This document shows positions 12,247 to 23,726 of a stretch of 64,000 nucleotides of DNA, piece after piece (the first letter of the stretch is position 1; each line of letters begins with the position of its first letter). The notes beneath the pieces were generated by a model, which saw nothing but the letters and a program-made list of their open reading frames with translations, had not been told where the DNA came from and searched no databases. Origin of the DNA: Beta vulgaris subsp. vulgaris (lineage: Eukaryota > Streptophyta > Magnoliopsida > Caryophyllales > Amaranthaceae); the NCBI RefSeq assembly GCF_026745355.1, contig NC_079206.1, positions 16,817,082 to 16,881,081 of the forward strand, written 5' to 3'. The position numbers and the translations under genes were made by a program.

Positions 12247-12256
12247 TGTAAATAAT

Positions 12257-13057
12257 GAGGGATGATAAATGTCTAAGTGTTAAACATATGCTAAATGTCT
12301 AACAGTCATGTGGCAGCACACAAGTGGGGGTAAGGAAAGATGGCGACATCACACATGTCATGCTTATATTTGTCCAATAAAATATTACTTTTGCAATTTT
12401 GAAACTTGTATATCTCAAAAAATATGTTTTAAAAAAATTTACAAATATAACAATATTCATATATATTTATTCTCTACAAATTGACATCCATTTTAATATA
12501 ATTTTATCACATTTTTATTTTGCCCTTCTCTAACTATTATTTAGATTTGTGGAAAAATCAACATAAACAACATATGTTGTGTACAAACAACACATTCATT
12601 TTGATATAATTTTATCATATTTTTATTTTACCTTTCTCTAACTAATACTTAGATATGTAGAAAAAATAATACAAACACTATCTGATTATACACAAACAAT
12701 ATATGTTGTTTGTGTACACAACATATGTTGTTATTTGTGTATAAACAAATAATGTTTGTGTATATACAAATAGTGATTGCATTATTTTTTTTCTACATAT
12801 CTAAATAATAGTTAGAGAAGGGTAAAATAAAAATATAATGAAATTATATTTGAATCGATGCCTATTTGTAGAGAATAAAAATATATGAATATTGATATTT
12901 TTGTAAAACACAATTTTTGAGATATAGAAGATTCAAAATTGCAAAAGTAATATTTTTTAGACAAATAACATCATGACATGTGTGCCACTTGTGTGCTGCC
13001 ACATGGTTGTTAGACATTAGCATATGTCTAACCGTTAGACATTTATCATCCCTTGCT
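12257..13057. mobile_element. Foldback MITE with very long inverted repeats, Mutator-like
   Basis: The two halves are extended inverse copies of each other. For example, gggatgataaatgtctaa at about 12259 is answered by ttagacatttatcatccc at about 13035-13052, and the match continues inward for roughly 250-400 bases per arm. The 10-mer tgtaaataat occurs on both flanks (12247-12256 and 13058-13067). Long terminal repeats with a 9-11-bp duplication fit Mutator-like elements. The centre is an AT-rich set of tgttgtttgtgta-type repeats. It has no coding capacity. Confidence 0.75.
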
Positions 13058-13077
13058 TGTAAATAATATCTTAGCCC

Positions 13078-14415
13078 CACTAGTAGAATAATTACTTATT
13101 GCTGCGGTGGTATTGCTGTGGTTTTACCCATATGCAGCAATATATCACGTAAAAAGAAAAGGTAAAATATGAAATAAAGATATTGTTGCGGTTTCGACCT
13201 AAAACCGCAGCAATATGGTCTCAACAGAAATTTTTTTTGAAAAAGTTGACTATTTGACCAGACATATTTTTGCAGTTCATGACAAAAACCGCAGCAATAT
13301 ATTAAAGTGATATTAAAAAATAATATTTTAATATATTGCTGCAGTTCTTTATAAAAATCGCAGCAATATCATTAAAAAATATTTTTAAAAAATATATAAG
13401 ACATGGCGTGTTAAGCGTGTATGTTAAGTAGGGTTTTTTTCACACTTATCTCACAATCTCTCTCATCCGCGCCTCTCTCACTCCTCTCATCCTCTCTCTC
13501 CTCAAATGCTCTCTCAAATCTCACGCCTCTCTCAGCCGTTCTCTCTCTCCTCTCACCCTCTCCTCTCACCCTCTCACCCTCTCACCCTCTCACCCTCTCC
13601 TCTCACCCTCTCACCTCTCACCTAGTCGGCATCGCGTCTCGGTGGCCCATCTCGAGATTCCACCACCGAACAACAAAGCATCGCAATGTCGTCTTAGTGG
13701 CGATATCGCAGCAACGCAACGTCGTCTCGTCGTCTCGCTCATCTCGTCGTCTCGTCGTCGTTTCAAGAAGGCGAAGCAAGCGAAATTCATCTTTGATCGT
13801 CGTCGTCTGGGTGGCCATTTCTGTTTCTTTTTTCCTTTTTTTTCGTTTTTTTTTCATTTTTTTTCCGGCCTCCTTGTAGATCGGCCTCCTTGTAGATTTT
13901 TTTTTTCTTTTTCATTTTTCGTTTTTTTAGATTTTTTTCGTTTAAGATCGTTTTTTTTTTTAGATCTGTTAGTTTATTATTTTTTCAGTTGCTTTTTCAT
14001 TTTACATATTATTATTTTGTAATATTGATGTAATTAGATTTTTTATCTTTATATATTAATGAGATTTATGTCATTTTATCTTTAGTTTGTTTGTGAATTG
14101 AATGGATGGTGAATGGGTTGGTTGTTTGGTTTTAATATTTCAAATTTAATTGACAAATGCAAAAAAAAAAAAAAAAATTTACCTGTACTGGATATATTGC
14201 TGCGGTTTTGGCTTAAAAACTGCAGCAATATATTGATTTTTTTCTGATATAAAATAATAATATTGTTGCGGTTTATGTTAGAAACCGCAACAATATGTTG
14301 CAATATTGCTGCGGTTTTTTATTTACCTATTGCTGCCCCCCTTAATTGCTGCGCGGTCAAACCGCCGCAATATGTCACTTTATGACCGCAACAATAAGCA
14401 TTTATTCTACTAGTG
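13078..14415. mobile_element. CACTA (En/Spm) non-autonomous transposon
   Basis: It begins CACTAGTAGAA (13078) and ends TTCTACTAGTG (14415), the defining CACTA termini, with CCC duplicated at 13075-13077 and 14416-14418 (3 bp, as expected). Subterminal copies of attgctgcggtttt and its inverse aaaccgcagcaatat recur at both ends (about 13105-13370 and 14190-14400); these are the usual transposase-binding-type repeats. The middle is a CTCTC-rich, then TTTT-rich stretch. No transposase is present; open frames at 13421-14022 are low-complexity. Confidence 0.9.
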
Positions 14416-14431
14416 CCCATCATTTGTTATA

Positions 14432-15384
14432 CTTTCTCCATATCAAATTAAATGCAACAATTTCATTGACACAAACTCCTAGGGAAAATTTCTTAAGGGG
14501 AGATACTTGTAAAAGTTTAGCATGTGGGTATGTTAATAAGGAGAGAGAAAGTGGGGCCAAAAAACTAAAAAAAGGAGTGGAACGGGGCGCCAGATTACCA
14601 CCACCATGGAGACTACCATCACCACAAAGACTACCACCACGACGCACTGCCGTCACCACCACCACTAAGGTACTACCAGCAGCCACGACAACCCCCTTCC
14701 TTACCCCTGCCAGCCTAGTAATCCTCCACCCCAACAGTCCCCCCCACCCTTGCTCCCTCACCCCCCTACTATTTCGGGCCTCTAACCCCCTCTCCCTTTG
14801 ATTCAGACCTCTAACCCCACCATCGCGACCCTTTCGGTTGTGTCCACCACCACCCAAAGTCGGTGGGATGAGTTTTTTTTTGTGTTGCTGATTCCATGGT
14901 GGTTAGGGTTTAAGTTCGTGGCTTTATGGAGTTTTGTGGTGATGGGTGGTTCGTGCTTTATGGTTTCATGGTTGGCCAGTGGTCGTGTGTGGTAGTTTGG
15001 TGGTCACGGTGGAATTGGTTGGTGGTGGTGGTCGTGTTTTTTGGTTGTTGCGATGGGTTGGTGGTGGTTGGCAGCTGGTGGTTGTGTGAGGTGGTGTCAT
15101 GAAACAAGGTGGTGGTAGGGTGGTGCTAGTGACACTAGGTGGTGGTTTGGTAGAATGGGGGTGGACAATGTTGGTCAAGGTGGGTTTGGAGAGAGAGGGG
15201 GGTGAAGTTTTGGTAGATTAATGTTGGTTAGGATAAGAGGGACTTAATTAGTGTTAGTAAGGGTATATGTGTAATTTCACACTCTAGATGTTTACCAAAA
15301 ATAGAAAGAAGGAAAGTGTCAGCATTTAATTTGAAATATCCGTTTTACAAACTGTTGTATATATTTAAGTTGATACGGAGGAAG
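14432..15384. mobile_element. Stowaway-like (Tc1/mariner) element carrying GC-rich filler
   Basis: The left end CTTTCTCCATATCAAATTAA (14432) is matched by the inverse of the right end, which reads CTTCCTCCGTATCAACTTAA from 15384 on the minus strand. Both ends are flanked by TA. This is the common plant Stowaway terminus. The interior (about 14580-15230) is unusually GC-rich, with CCACCACCA-type sequence on one side and GGTGGTGG-type sequence on the other. The termini are about 80% identical, so the call is moderate. Confidence 0.5.
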
Positions 15385-15386
15385 TA

Positions 15387-15928
15387 CTAGCTTTCTATGC
15401 ACGTGATGCGTGTCACAATATTTTTGTTCTAGTTGGACTTTCGTATTCTCAAAAAACTAACTTTATATGTGTAATATACATGCGTCGAACACGTTTTATT
15501 ATAGTGTAAGTTGACAATTGTTTTTCAATGTGATGAAAATCGTATGCATTTACCATAAATATATTATGGACATAAGAACATCGCTTACTTAATTTGTTAA
15601 GTTTAAATTTTATTGTATTTATTTCTTTTTCGAATTGATCAATTTTTTATTTCTTCAATTTTATTGTTAATTTAAGTTTCTTACAAATACTTTCATCAAT
15701 TTATGTTTGTAAGATATATTCTGTAATTGTGGGCTAATTCCTATTAACTTTGACTTTTTTAAATTTGTTTATAGAAAAAATTTAATGATAGTTTCATATT
15801 TGTTAAGTGACTTCACGTGTGTTGTGAATATTTAGGGGTATACATTAAGCTTTAAGAAACCATGAGGGCTTTTGAGTAATTTAATAGGAGGACATTGTAG
15901 CGTTCCTCCTTCCCTTATATAATAGAGA
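15387..15928 (-). mobile_element. Small non-autonomous Helitron, complete
   Basis: On the minus strand it starts TCTCTATTATATAAGGGAAG (from 15928), a typical plant Helitron 5' end. It ends in an imperfect hairpin (acacgcatcacgtgc) followed by CTAG at 15390-15387. The flanks are A (15386) and T (15929), the expected A/T insertion site with no target duplication. It is 542 bp with no Rep/helicase coding. Only two bases separate it from the preceding Stowaway-like element. Confidence 0.8.
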
Positions 15929-15961
15929 TTTCTCTTAGGATTCCGTATACTTTTTATTTAT

Positions 15962-17434
15962 GGGTAATTCCCAATGATATGCTCCTATTTTTGAGAATTC
16001 TCAATAGTAGATTCTAATTTTTTTTTTCTTCCCATTGCTAGGCCGTAATTTTTCTAATTTACCCTAATTTAACATTAATGAGACTTAAACTTTAATATCA
16101 TATTTCGTTTTAATATTTGTGTTAAGTTTTACTAACCAAAATTAATTTAGGTCTAGACTAACTGACTAACCAAAATTGTTCATCCTATTCTAATTTTACT
16201 TTCCCTCCAACCTAACTTCTGCTTCCCAATATGGAATACGTTACCTTGTGAGTAGGGATGGGCATGGGCCAGATCTGGGGCGGGTCCAACTAGATCCAGA
16301 CCCGCATTTTTTTATTTGGACCTAGACCCGCCCCAGACCCACAAGGTCTAAAAATCTTGGACCCTTACCCAGACCCAATGGGTCTGGCGGGTCTTGGGTC
16401 CAAAATGGGTCTCAAGCATATTTTGACTTTTTATTTATTTTTTTACCTTGCGATTTTTTACGCACATTTTCCTTAGTAACTAAAATGATATTGGGCCCAA
16501 AATAGTAGTTTTATTCTTCCACAAAATATCTGAAATTAAACAGCCACAACAATGTAATGCCAAAAATGTTACAACTCACAATTAGTCTACAATAAGTTTA
16601 AGTTACTCAAATTCATAATATTAATAAAAATTCTTTCAAAGTAGAACTAGCTAGGGATTCGAAGTTCGAAGTAAAGTAGAGAGACAGAGAGAAACAGGAA
16701 AGTCGAAATTCGAAGTGGACGATTGTGGCCTGTGTGTTTAATGTATTAGGGTGTAGGGATTATGGGTAAAATTTGTTTATATAATTTATATTATTTTTAT
16801 ATATTTATATGTTAAAAAATACATTGGGTCTCTGGTCGTGTCCGGGTCTAAAATTATCAGACCCGGACCCATACCTGTTTTAGACACTTAGACCCAGATC
16901 CGACCCAGATCCAATGGGTCTCAAAATTTTAAACCCATACCCTTAAAAATGGGCCGGGTCCAACCAGGTCTGGGTCGGGTTTAGTGCCCATCCCTACTTG
17001 TGAGTCACCTTCCTTGTTCTGTTTTTAAAAAAAAATTCATGGCAAATTCATCTTCTTAGACTCTTAGTCCATCAATGTGTAATTATTTTTCCCTTGGGTA
17101 TGCATTATATATCAGAAGTCAAAGAATAGTGAATCTTTCACTTTATTAGAAAAGCAAATTAATGAAAAGTATGCATACTACTAACAGTATACCAAGATAC
17201 GTCAGATTCATCATAAAGATTATTAACCTACACTTTGACTTAAATAAATCATGTTTAGTACGTAGGACTTAGGCAAAGCTTAACAGAAGTATTAAAACTA
17301 AACATGAAATTAACTTTTGAGTCTCATTAATGGTGCTAAATTAGGAAGACTAAGGCATAACAATAGGAAGAAAAAAAATGTTAAATCTACCATTGAGAAT
17401 TCTTAAGAATAGGAGCCTATAAGTGAAATTTCTC
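15962..17434. mobile_element. Mutator-like MITE with 9-bp duplication and nested hAT
   Basis: Inverted arms of about 150 bp (15962-16110 against 17434-17300) share the phrases gagaattctcaat and attaatgagact, and the 9-mer tttatttat is duplicated at 15953-15961 and 17435-17443. A 9-bp duplication with long arms indicates the Mutator-like class. The interior is interrupted by the hAT element at 16253-16996. It has no coding sequence. Confidence 0.75.
16253..16996. mobile_element. hAT MITE nested in the Mutator-like MITE
   Basis: The ends TAGGGATGGGCA (16253) and TGCCCATCCCTA (16996) are perfect inverses. The 8-mer cttgtgag is exactly duplicated (16245-16252, 16997-17004). Both features are diagnostic of hAT. 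The interior has many GGGTCTGGG/CCCAGACCC phrases near each end, as is usual for this MITE type, and no transposase. Confidence 0.9.
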
Positions 17435-17443
17435 TTTATTTAT

Positions 17444-17727
17444 TGATTGTTATTAAACCCACAAAAAGTTCAATCTAACTTGCATGGACCCAGTTTACGT
17501 TAATATTAGGGTGCACTTGGACAAAAGCATGTATCATTTCTAAACAACTCATTGTATCATTCAAAATCCCACTATATCATGCAAGAACTTATTATATCAT
17601 TCAAAAATATATTATACCATGCGAAAACTACGTCATTTCTAAATAATCCATTTTCTCGTTCATTCATAAACATACCATATCATGTAGAAACATACCATAT
17701 CATTTAGAAACATACTATGTCATGTAG
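17444..17727. repeat. AT-rich degenerate tandem motif (target of the Copia insertion)
   Basis: Units such as catatcatgtagaaacatac and variants (tatcattcaaaa, tatcatgcaa) repeat loosely. The same motif resumes after the Copia element at 20653-20770, so the retrotransposon landed inside this array. No gene is seen. Confidence 0.6.
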
Positions 17728-18317
17728 TGTTATAACGGACGTGAGAGAGAAACAAATAATGAACTCAAAAGCAATAAAATCAGACAACAGATTTACGTGG
17801 TTCACCAATTTGGCTACGTCCACGACAGAGAGAGAGAGAGAGAATATTTTATTATGAGAAGGAAAAACCAGATTACAAAGAGTGTAGAGACTAATTCGGT
17901 GTTTAAAACCTAGGTACAAATAACATATTTATACTCAGCGGCCAAAACCGCGTTTTCCGCATAAAGCACCGACCCGCCCGGGTAAAATCTGCCCGACCGG
18001 GCGGAACCCAACTCTCCAGATTTGCTTGCGTGCCCGACCGGGCGAGATCCGCTCGACCTGCCCGGGAGGAGCGCAAGACGAAAACAGTTTCGTCAGTTCT
18101 TCGTAAAACAGTCATAACTTTCTCGTTCCTCAGCGGAATTTGGCATATGACCTGTCGTTGGAAAGCTCTTGGAACACGCTATCACCTGCAATTTGAATCA
18201 CGTCAAAACCATTTATAGATTGAGAGATATGTGCATTCAAAGTCAGTCTTATGTCATTCCTTCTTCACGCATTCTACCAAACACCTTCAAGGCACCATTC
18301 AAGTCACTATTATTACA
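17728..18317 (-). repeat. 3' LTR of the Copia derivative
   Basis: About 590 bp, starting TGTTATAACGG and ending in TACA on the plus strand. It is preceded on the minus strand by a purine-rich aaggtggagatt tract that serves as the plus-strand primer. It is matched over its whole length by 20053-20647. Confidence 0.9.
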
Positions 18318-18468
18318 AATCTCCACCTTGACTTGAATCCTCTCATAATAACCAGAAAACCAAATGCATTGATCACAACGCCCAGAATCTCTCAACACCA
18401 GATTTGTCCCAAAAGACAACCAGAACAGATTAGTCCCTAAGGACCCCAGAGTTGCCCCAAGAGGGTAA

Positions 18469-19188
18469 CTAATAATCACGATCAGCTTGTAAGTCCAAGC
18501 AACCTTGGAACTTACCCTGTGGAATCAGATTCGAACAGATATGTTCCTTATACTCTTTCCTAGCACAAGTAACACCTTCCTTGGACGGCCAAAAAATATT
18601 CACCTCTCCGACATACAGTGCAAAACCCACCATGTCTTCACAACCGTCCCTTGGGAGAGTCCCAAATATTTCATGCGACCAGAGCCAAGTTTGACTGACC
18701 CAATTTGATGACGAAGAACACGGAATTTCAGATTCAGATTGTGAGTTTGACAGATTTCTCCCTGACGTGAACACCACTCCAACTAGAGTGCCTCTGTGCT
18801 CCACCTGTTTCTCAACACTACACAAACAGCCAATGTAGCAACCCAACTCAGATAACGTACCTTGCAACACATACAATGTCTCCCGTTTAACCCTTTCAGA
18901 TCATCTTGAACCCTGTAGACATCAACCTCCACCCTCACCTTTGAAACTGAACCCTTTCTTGTCTAACAGACTAAGTGAAATCAGATTCTTTGTGACCTGT
19001 GGAACATGCCTAACATCATTCAAAGTACAGACTTTGCCATCACATGTCCTAATTCTGATGGACCCTATACCAACTGTCTTACAGACCTCACTGTTGGCCA
19101 TAGTAACACTTCCATCGACTTGTTTATAGTTCATAAACCATCTCCTGCGCGAACACATATGACAAGACGTCCAGAATCTAAAACCCAC
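18469..19188 (-). pseudogene. Copia protease and GAG-pre-integrase remnant
   Basis: The frame at 19188-18922 contains SCHMCSRRRWFMNY and IRTCDGKVCTLNDVRHVP, TKNLISLSLLDKKG, the usual region just after the Copia protease active site. The DSG catalytic triplet itself is not in clean frame. The frame from 18876 starts YVLQGTLSELG, as in the GAG-pre-integrase segment ('LYVLQG'). It then continues in text not recognised as integrase, marking where pol was lost. Confidence 0.7.
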
Positions 19189-19295
19189 ACATCACTCAAT
19201 GTGTTTGTTCATTAGCAACTAAAGCAATATCATCATCAGAACTGAAATTTTCGCTGCAACAGCAGCAGAAAAACCCAGATCCCCGAATTCTTCTT

Positions 19296-20011
19296 TTAGG
19301 ACATCCTTTTCCAATGCCCTTTTTCCTTACAGTAATTACAAATATCATTAGGTTTAGGACCCCTAGAAGACGGTAACCTGGATTTTTTCCCCGAATTCTC
19401 CTGTCCACTACTACTGGCTACTAATCCAGCAGCCTGATCGACAGTACCTGTACCAGATGCCTTTTGGCGCAATTCCCTAGTATGCAGAGGTGATCTAACT
19501 TCTTCTAGGGACACAAAATCTTTACCAACAATGAAAGATTGCACAAAGTTTGCATACGATATAGGTAAAGAAACAAGTATGATTAAAGCGGCATCCTCAT
19601 CCTCCACCTCACATCAATATTACGCAATTCTAGTAAAATTGTATTTACTTGATCTAGATGATCTCTAAGAGGCATACCTTCCTGCATTCGCAGACTGAAC
19701 AGACGTTGCTTCAAAAGCAACTTGTTGGTTAGAGATTTTGTCATATACAAACTCTTTAATTTTAACCACAGACCAGATGCGGTTTCCTCCTCCGCGACTT
19801 CAGTGATTATGTCATCTGCCAGACACAACATAATCGTTGAATGAGCCTTCTCCTCAGAAGTGGTCATCTCAGCAGTAACTGGATCTGTTGACTTCTTTGC
19901 CAACGGTGCCCATAATCCTTGTTGCTTCAGTAAAGCCCGCATCTTGATTTGCCACAGACTAAAACTATTCCTCCCAGTAAATATATCAATTTTGACACTC
20001 ATCCCAGACAT
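19296..20011 (-). pseudogene. Copia gag with CCHC zinc knuckle, frameshifted
   Basis: The likely start ATG (20011) gives MSGMSVKIDIFTGRNSFSLW, followed by ALLKQQGLWAPL and AEEETASGLWLKLKSLYMT, the standard Copia gag core (UBN2-type). The frame shifts near 19600. The second frame (19607-19296) covers the C-terminal part with CNYCKEKGHWKR, a CCHC knuckle whose last Cys is lost to another frame change. It would bind element RNA and build virus-like particles; in this copy it is broken. It lies about 40 bases from the primer site. Confidence 0.85.
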
Positions 20012-20037
20012 CTTTCTCACACAGATCGAACACCAAA

Positions 20038-20049
20038 GCTCTGATACCA
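20038..20049 (-). other. Primer binding site (initiator tRNA-Met)
   Basis: On the minus strand the sequence three bases inside the 5' LTR is TGGTATCAGAGC, complementary to the 3' end of plant initiator tRNA-Met, the normal Copia primer. Confidence 0.93.
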
Positions 20050-20052
20050 GTT

Positions 20053-20647
20053 TGTTAGAACGGACGTGAGAGAGAAACAAATAATGAACTCAAAAGCAAT
20101 AAAATCAGACAACAGATTTACGTGGTTCACCAATTTGGCTACGTCCACGGCAGAGAAAGAGAGAATATTTTATTATGAGAAGAAAAAATCATATTATAGA
20201 GAGAGTAGAGACTAATTCGACGTTTAAAACCTAGGTACAAATAACCTATTTATAATCAGCGACCAAAACTGCGTTTTCCGCATAAAGCGCCGACCCGCCC
20301 GGGAGGCCCGGCCAAAATCCGCCCGACCGGGCGGAACCCAGCTCTCCAGAAATGCTTGCGTGCCCGACCGGATGAGATCCGCCCGACCAACCTGGGCGGA
20401 GCGCAGGACGAAAACAGTTTCGTCAGTTCTTTGTAAAACAATCATAACTTTGTCGTTTCTCAGCGAAATTGGGCATATGACATATCGTTGGAAAGATCTT
20501 GGAACAAGCTATCACCTCCAATTTGAATCACATCAAAAACATTTATAGATTGAGAGATATGGGCATTCAAAGTCAGCCTTATGTCATTCCTTCTTCACGC
20601 ATTCTACCAAACACCTTCAAGGCACCATTCAAGTCACTATTCTTACA
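20053..20647 (-). repeat. 5' LTR of the Copia derivative
   Basis: About 595 bp, matching 17728-18317. It ends next to the primer site, which fixes the element's direction. It contains GC-rich gcccgaccgggcgg-type phrases in its middle, shared by the other LTR. Confidence 0.9.
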
Positions 20648-20652
20648 TGTAG

Positions 20653-21964
20653 AAACTACATCATATCTGAATAACTCACTATATCATGCAGCTATGACAA
20701 TAATATGCATAAACTCACCATATCATGCAGATGTTACATCTTTCAATATGTTAAAGCACATGTCATGATATTCTATACAACCTACATCTTCCTACATGAT
20801 AAAATATTATAATTAAACCCTCCACTATACTCCCTCTGTATTTTTATCGTTTTCACTTGAAATCTTGACACTATTCATATTTAGAAAGAATCTTCTCAAA
20901 TTTTTTCAATTTATAAGAAAAATATAGTAATGTGGGTCTTGTTTAATTCGTCTCAATTAGTACTTTATTAATATTCAATCGTTATATTTTTTACTAATAT
21001 ATAATGAAAGATATTCAAGTTTAAAGATGTGCATTGGGAGACGCGTGTTGGAAAGTGAGAAAGATAAGAAAAAACTGATTGAGTATTGCATATAAATTCA
21101 CTATATGTTTTTCGTTAATGAAATCCACTATATTGTATCCAAGTTCACTATATCTCAATAAAACTCACTATATAATATTAGTATCAATTACCAACCCATT
21201 ACACAATTAGTGTGCACCAAACCCATTTAAGTTTTTTTTTACAAAAAGTTACACAATTCTAACATAATATCAAAGCAACAACATACCAATAACGGAAACA
21301 TACAAAACATAAAGAGAATTAAATGTAAGAAAACGAGGGATGATAAAACACGATCAGCTAGAGTGCAACTTAATTACTATCAGGGACACTATTGTAATCT
21401 TAACATATTAACACACACAAACAGAGATTGTTGAATTGTAAATAACAAGTGTCTAAGACATGCAAATAAGGGTTGATTTATAAATAACGAGTGTTTTAAA
21501 CACACAATATGGGTTTGATAAAAAGAAGGGAGTTTCATGTGATAAGAGAGAAGATATCATCAAAGAAGAAAATGTTACAACTAATGTAAAACTTCCAAAT
21601 AAGGTAAAACTTCCAAATAAGGGAAAACGTTACTATTAACATAAACCGAAGGGAGTTTACTTCCTCCGTCCCCTTTTGTTTTCCCATTGGGGTGAATTCA
21701 CTTTTCTAAATTTTGATAGGGAGGAGTTGATGAAAGAAAATTGGTAGGACTGAATATAGTGCGTGTAGGAGCAAAAGTATGGGGGTAAACTCGAAACTAC
21801 TAGTAAAAACGAAATTAAGGCAAACATTAAGGGACATAAGAAGCACCCAAAAACAAGAATTTATGGTGAATAATCCCTCAATGGGAATAAAAGAAACAGA
21901 TCATGGTGAAGGTAGGATGGAGGTGGATATGGGGACATTTATTGTGATTTGTGGAGATTGTTTT
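20653..21964. other. Intergenic DNA with Stowaway-type fragments
   Basis: No gene is supported. From 20829 CTCCCTCTGTATTTTTATCG starts a MITE-like stretch whose body (to about 21030) is repeated in reverse at about 56837-57030. A second cttcctccgtcccc end lies at about 21663. Paired ends could not be found, so these are fragments. Confidence 0.5.
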
Positions 21965-23281
21965 TAGAGATGGTTTTCATGCTGGCAACAAAGGTGGTGG
22001 TGGTGGTGAAGGAAATGGTGCAATTGGTGGCATTGCAATCTATGGCGATAGCGACTATTTTTACGAATTAAGCTAATACTTTCTTCTAAGTGTATGGGCT
22101 AGCAGTGGCAACGCCTTTCCTTGACTGAAAAAAAGAGGTGCATGCCTATTGACAATAAGACAACATGAAAGAGTTTAGTATAGCTTGCCCTTGAATTCCT
22201 GGGATGATTTAATTCTCTTTTGTTGAAAGAGTTGTTTCATCGACATAGGGAAATGGTCTGACAAATGTAGTGGAATTAGATGGACCTAGCCCCTTCTTAT
22301 CCTTCTACTCGAACGATCTTCTCTAGAGTGAAAGGGAGTTCAGCTAGTAGTGTTTTGTTACCGACTCCGATCTTCTTTCATCAGTTGTTCTTGCTAACAT
22401 CTTCACAAAGAGAAGGAACTCGAGCCAACAAGTTGTTCGATTAGAAAGCGCTAGCAGTCTTATTTAGCTTAGAAAAGATGGCATTTCTCTTCTTTAGGCA
22501 AGAATTGTTCAAGTTAAATCAACTTATAGTCGTCTACGAATTAAACTAATATTGGCTAGCAATGGCAAAATCAGGATTTTCTTATCAAGGGCCAAAAAAG
22601 TAACAAATATTCTCTTCAAGCAAAAAAAAAAAGGAAAAAAGTACAATCTTGATTCTTGAACCTGTAACTTACACAATTCCACATAGTATTTTTACGAACT
22701 AAGCTAATACTTCTTTCTAACTATATTAAAGCATTTTAAATAATATTTTGGTTGATGGGGGTGGCCATGGCCTGCTCTACCCCTCCCTTCTCCCCCCCCC
22801 CCCCCCTCCCTATTTCCATGCAAGTGATCATGGTGGTGGTAAACGAAGGTGGTGGTGGTGTCACCTATGGTGGAAGTAATGAAGGTGGAGTTTGAAAAGA
22901 TGGATTTTGAAAAGATGATGCCTCTAGCGGTTGGGTTCTTTATTGTGGTGGTGGCAATGGTGGTAGCATGTCAAAGGTTATGCAGCAGGGTGGTATAGGC
23001 AGGGACCACGAAGGTGGTATGGTTCTCACAGGGAAAGGGGACACTCTGGGAAGGTTGTGATGCAGTTATGGTGGAAACGGGGCAGGAGGTGGATAAGATA
23101 GTATTGATGGAATCAGTGGTTGAACTGAGATCTGTAATGGTGAAGAAGGGCATGCTAGAGGAACTCACAACAGCTCCAGCGATGGAAAGCGCTACGCTCC
23201 TGGTGGGGCCTGCGATTAAGGCTACGCCGTTACGGAGTTTGTGGTGGTGAAGGGGGTGGTCATGGGGGATACATGCCCTAA
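21965..23281 (+). pseudogene. Glycine-rich protein pseudogene, interrupted
   Basis: Gly-rich coding traces occur at about 21965-22050 (GNKGGGGGEGNG) and 22830-23281 (NEGGGGVTYGGSNEGG, then GGEGGGHGGYMP and a stop at 23279-23281). The last 12 residues match the expected C-terminus of the glycine-rich gene at 60559-61617, so the two are paralogues. Between them, about 22055-22740 is non-Gly-rich DNA with repeated 'acgaattaagctaatac' phrases, probably an insertion. Many frame changes make it non-coding. Confidence 0.5.
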
Positions 23282-23726
23282 CGATGCTAGACATTGCCAC
23301 TAATAATCATATGTAATTTTGTGTGAAAAAACATGGATTGTTGCCGACATTACCTGATGTGTAAACTCATTTCCCCGTATAAAGCGCTGACTGCTCAAAC
23401 AGCTCAAGGTTATTGCAGAGGTTGAAAATTGATTCACATTACCTGATGTTCGAACTCAATGTTATCACATTCTTCTGCCGAGGCAGAAAGCTCCCCTGCT
23501 TGTTAAAATATATCAGATAATTGCCCACACCCTATTCTATGTGCTGCAAAATGTACTTCAAAATTTGTTATAACGAATACGACCATGTACAAAATGATCC
23601 TGTCAGAAACCTAAACCTTAGATTAAACCCAGATCTCTAACAAAATATAGGTAATCCTAGGAAACCAAAATATATTTAACCCATGAACAAAATATATTTA
23701 GATACATAAGAGCACCAAACATTGTT

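Larger units (their letters stand above)
17728..20647 (-). mobile_element. Deletion-derivative Ty1/Copia element with paired LTRs
   Basis: Two direct LTR copies (17728-18317 and 20053-20647) bracket a 1.7-kb interior, and TGTAG is duplicated at 17723-17727 and 20648-20652. On the minus strand the order is 5' LTR, initiator-Met primer site, gag, protease, GAG-pre-integrase remnant, purine-rich tract and 3' LTR. Integrase, reverse transcriptase and RNase H are missing, so it could only have moved using another element's enzymes. LTRs differ at a few percent of positions by eye, so it is not very recent. Confidence 0.92.

Noticed and set aside
13421..14022. Ser/Leu- and Arg-rich frames inside the CACTA element
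   Set aside because: They come from CTCTC and TTTTC low-complexity sequence. No CACTA transposase motif is present.
14346..15178. Several frames on both strands in the Stowaway-like element
   Set aside because: They reflect CCACCA/GGTGGT repeats with no conserved domain and no splice or promoter context.
18030..18218. Small frames in the GC-rich part of the Copia LTRs (also 20224-20548)
   Set aside because: They occur in both LTRs and simply reflect the gcccgacc-type regulatory sequence; no protein is expected from an LTR.
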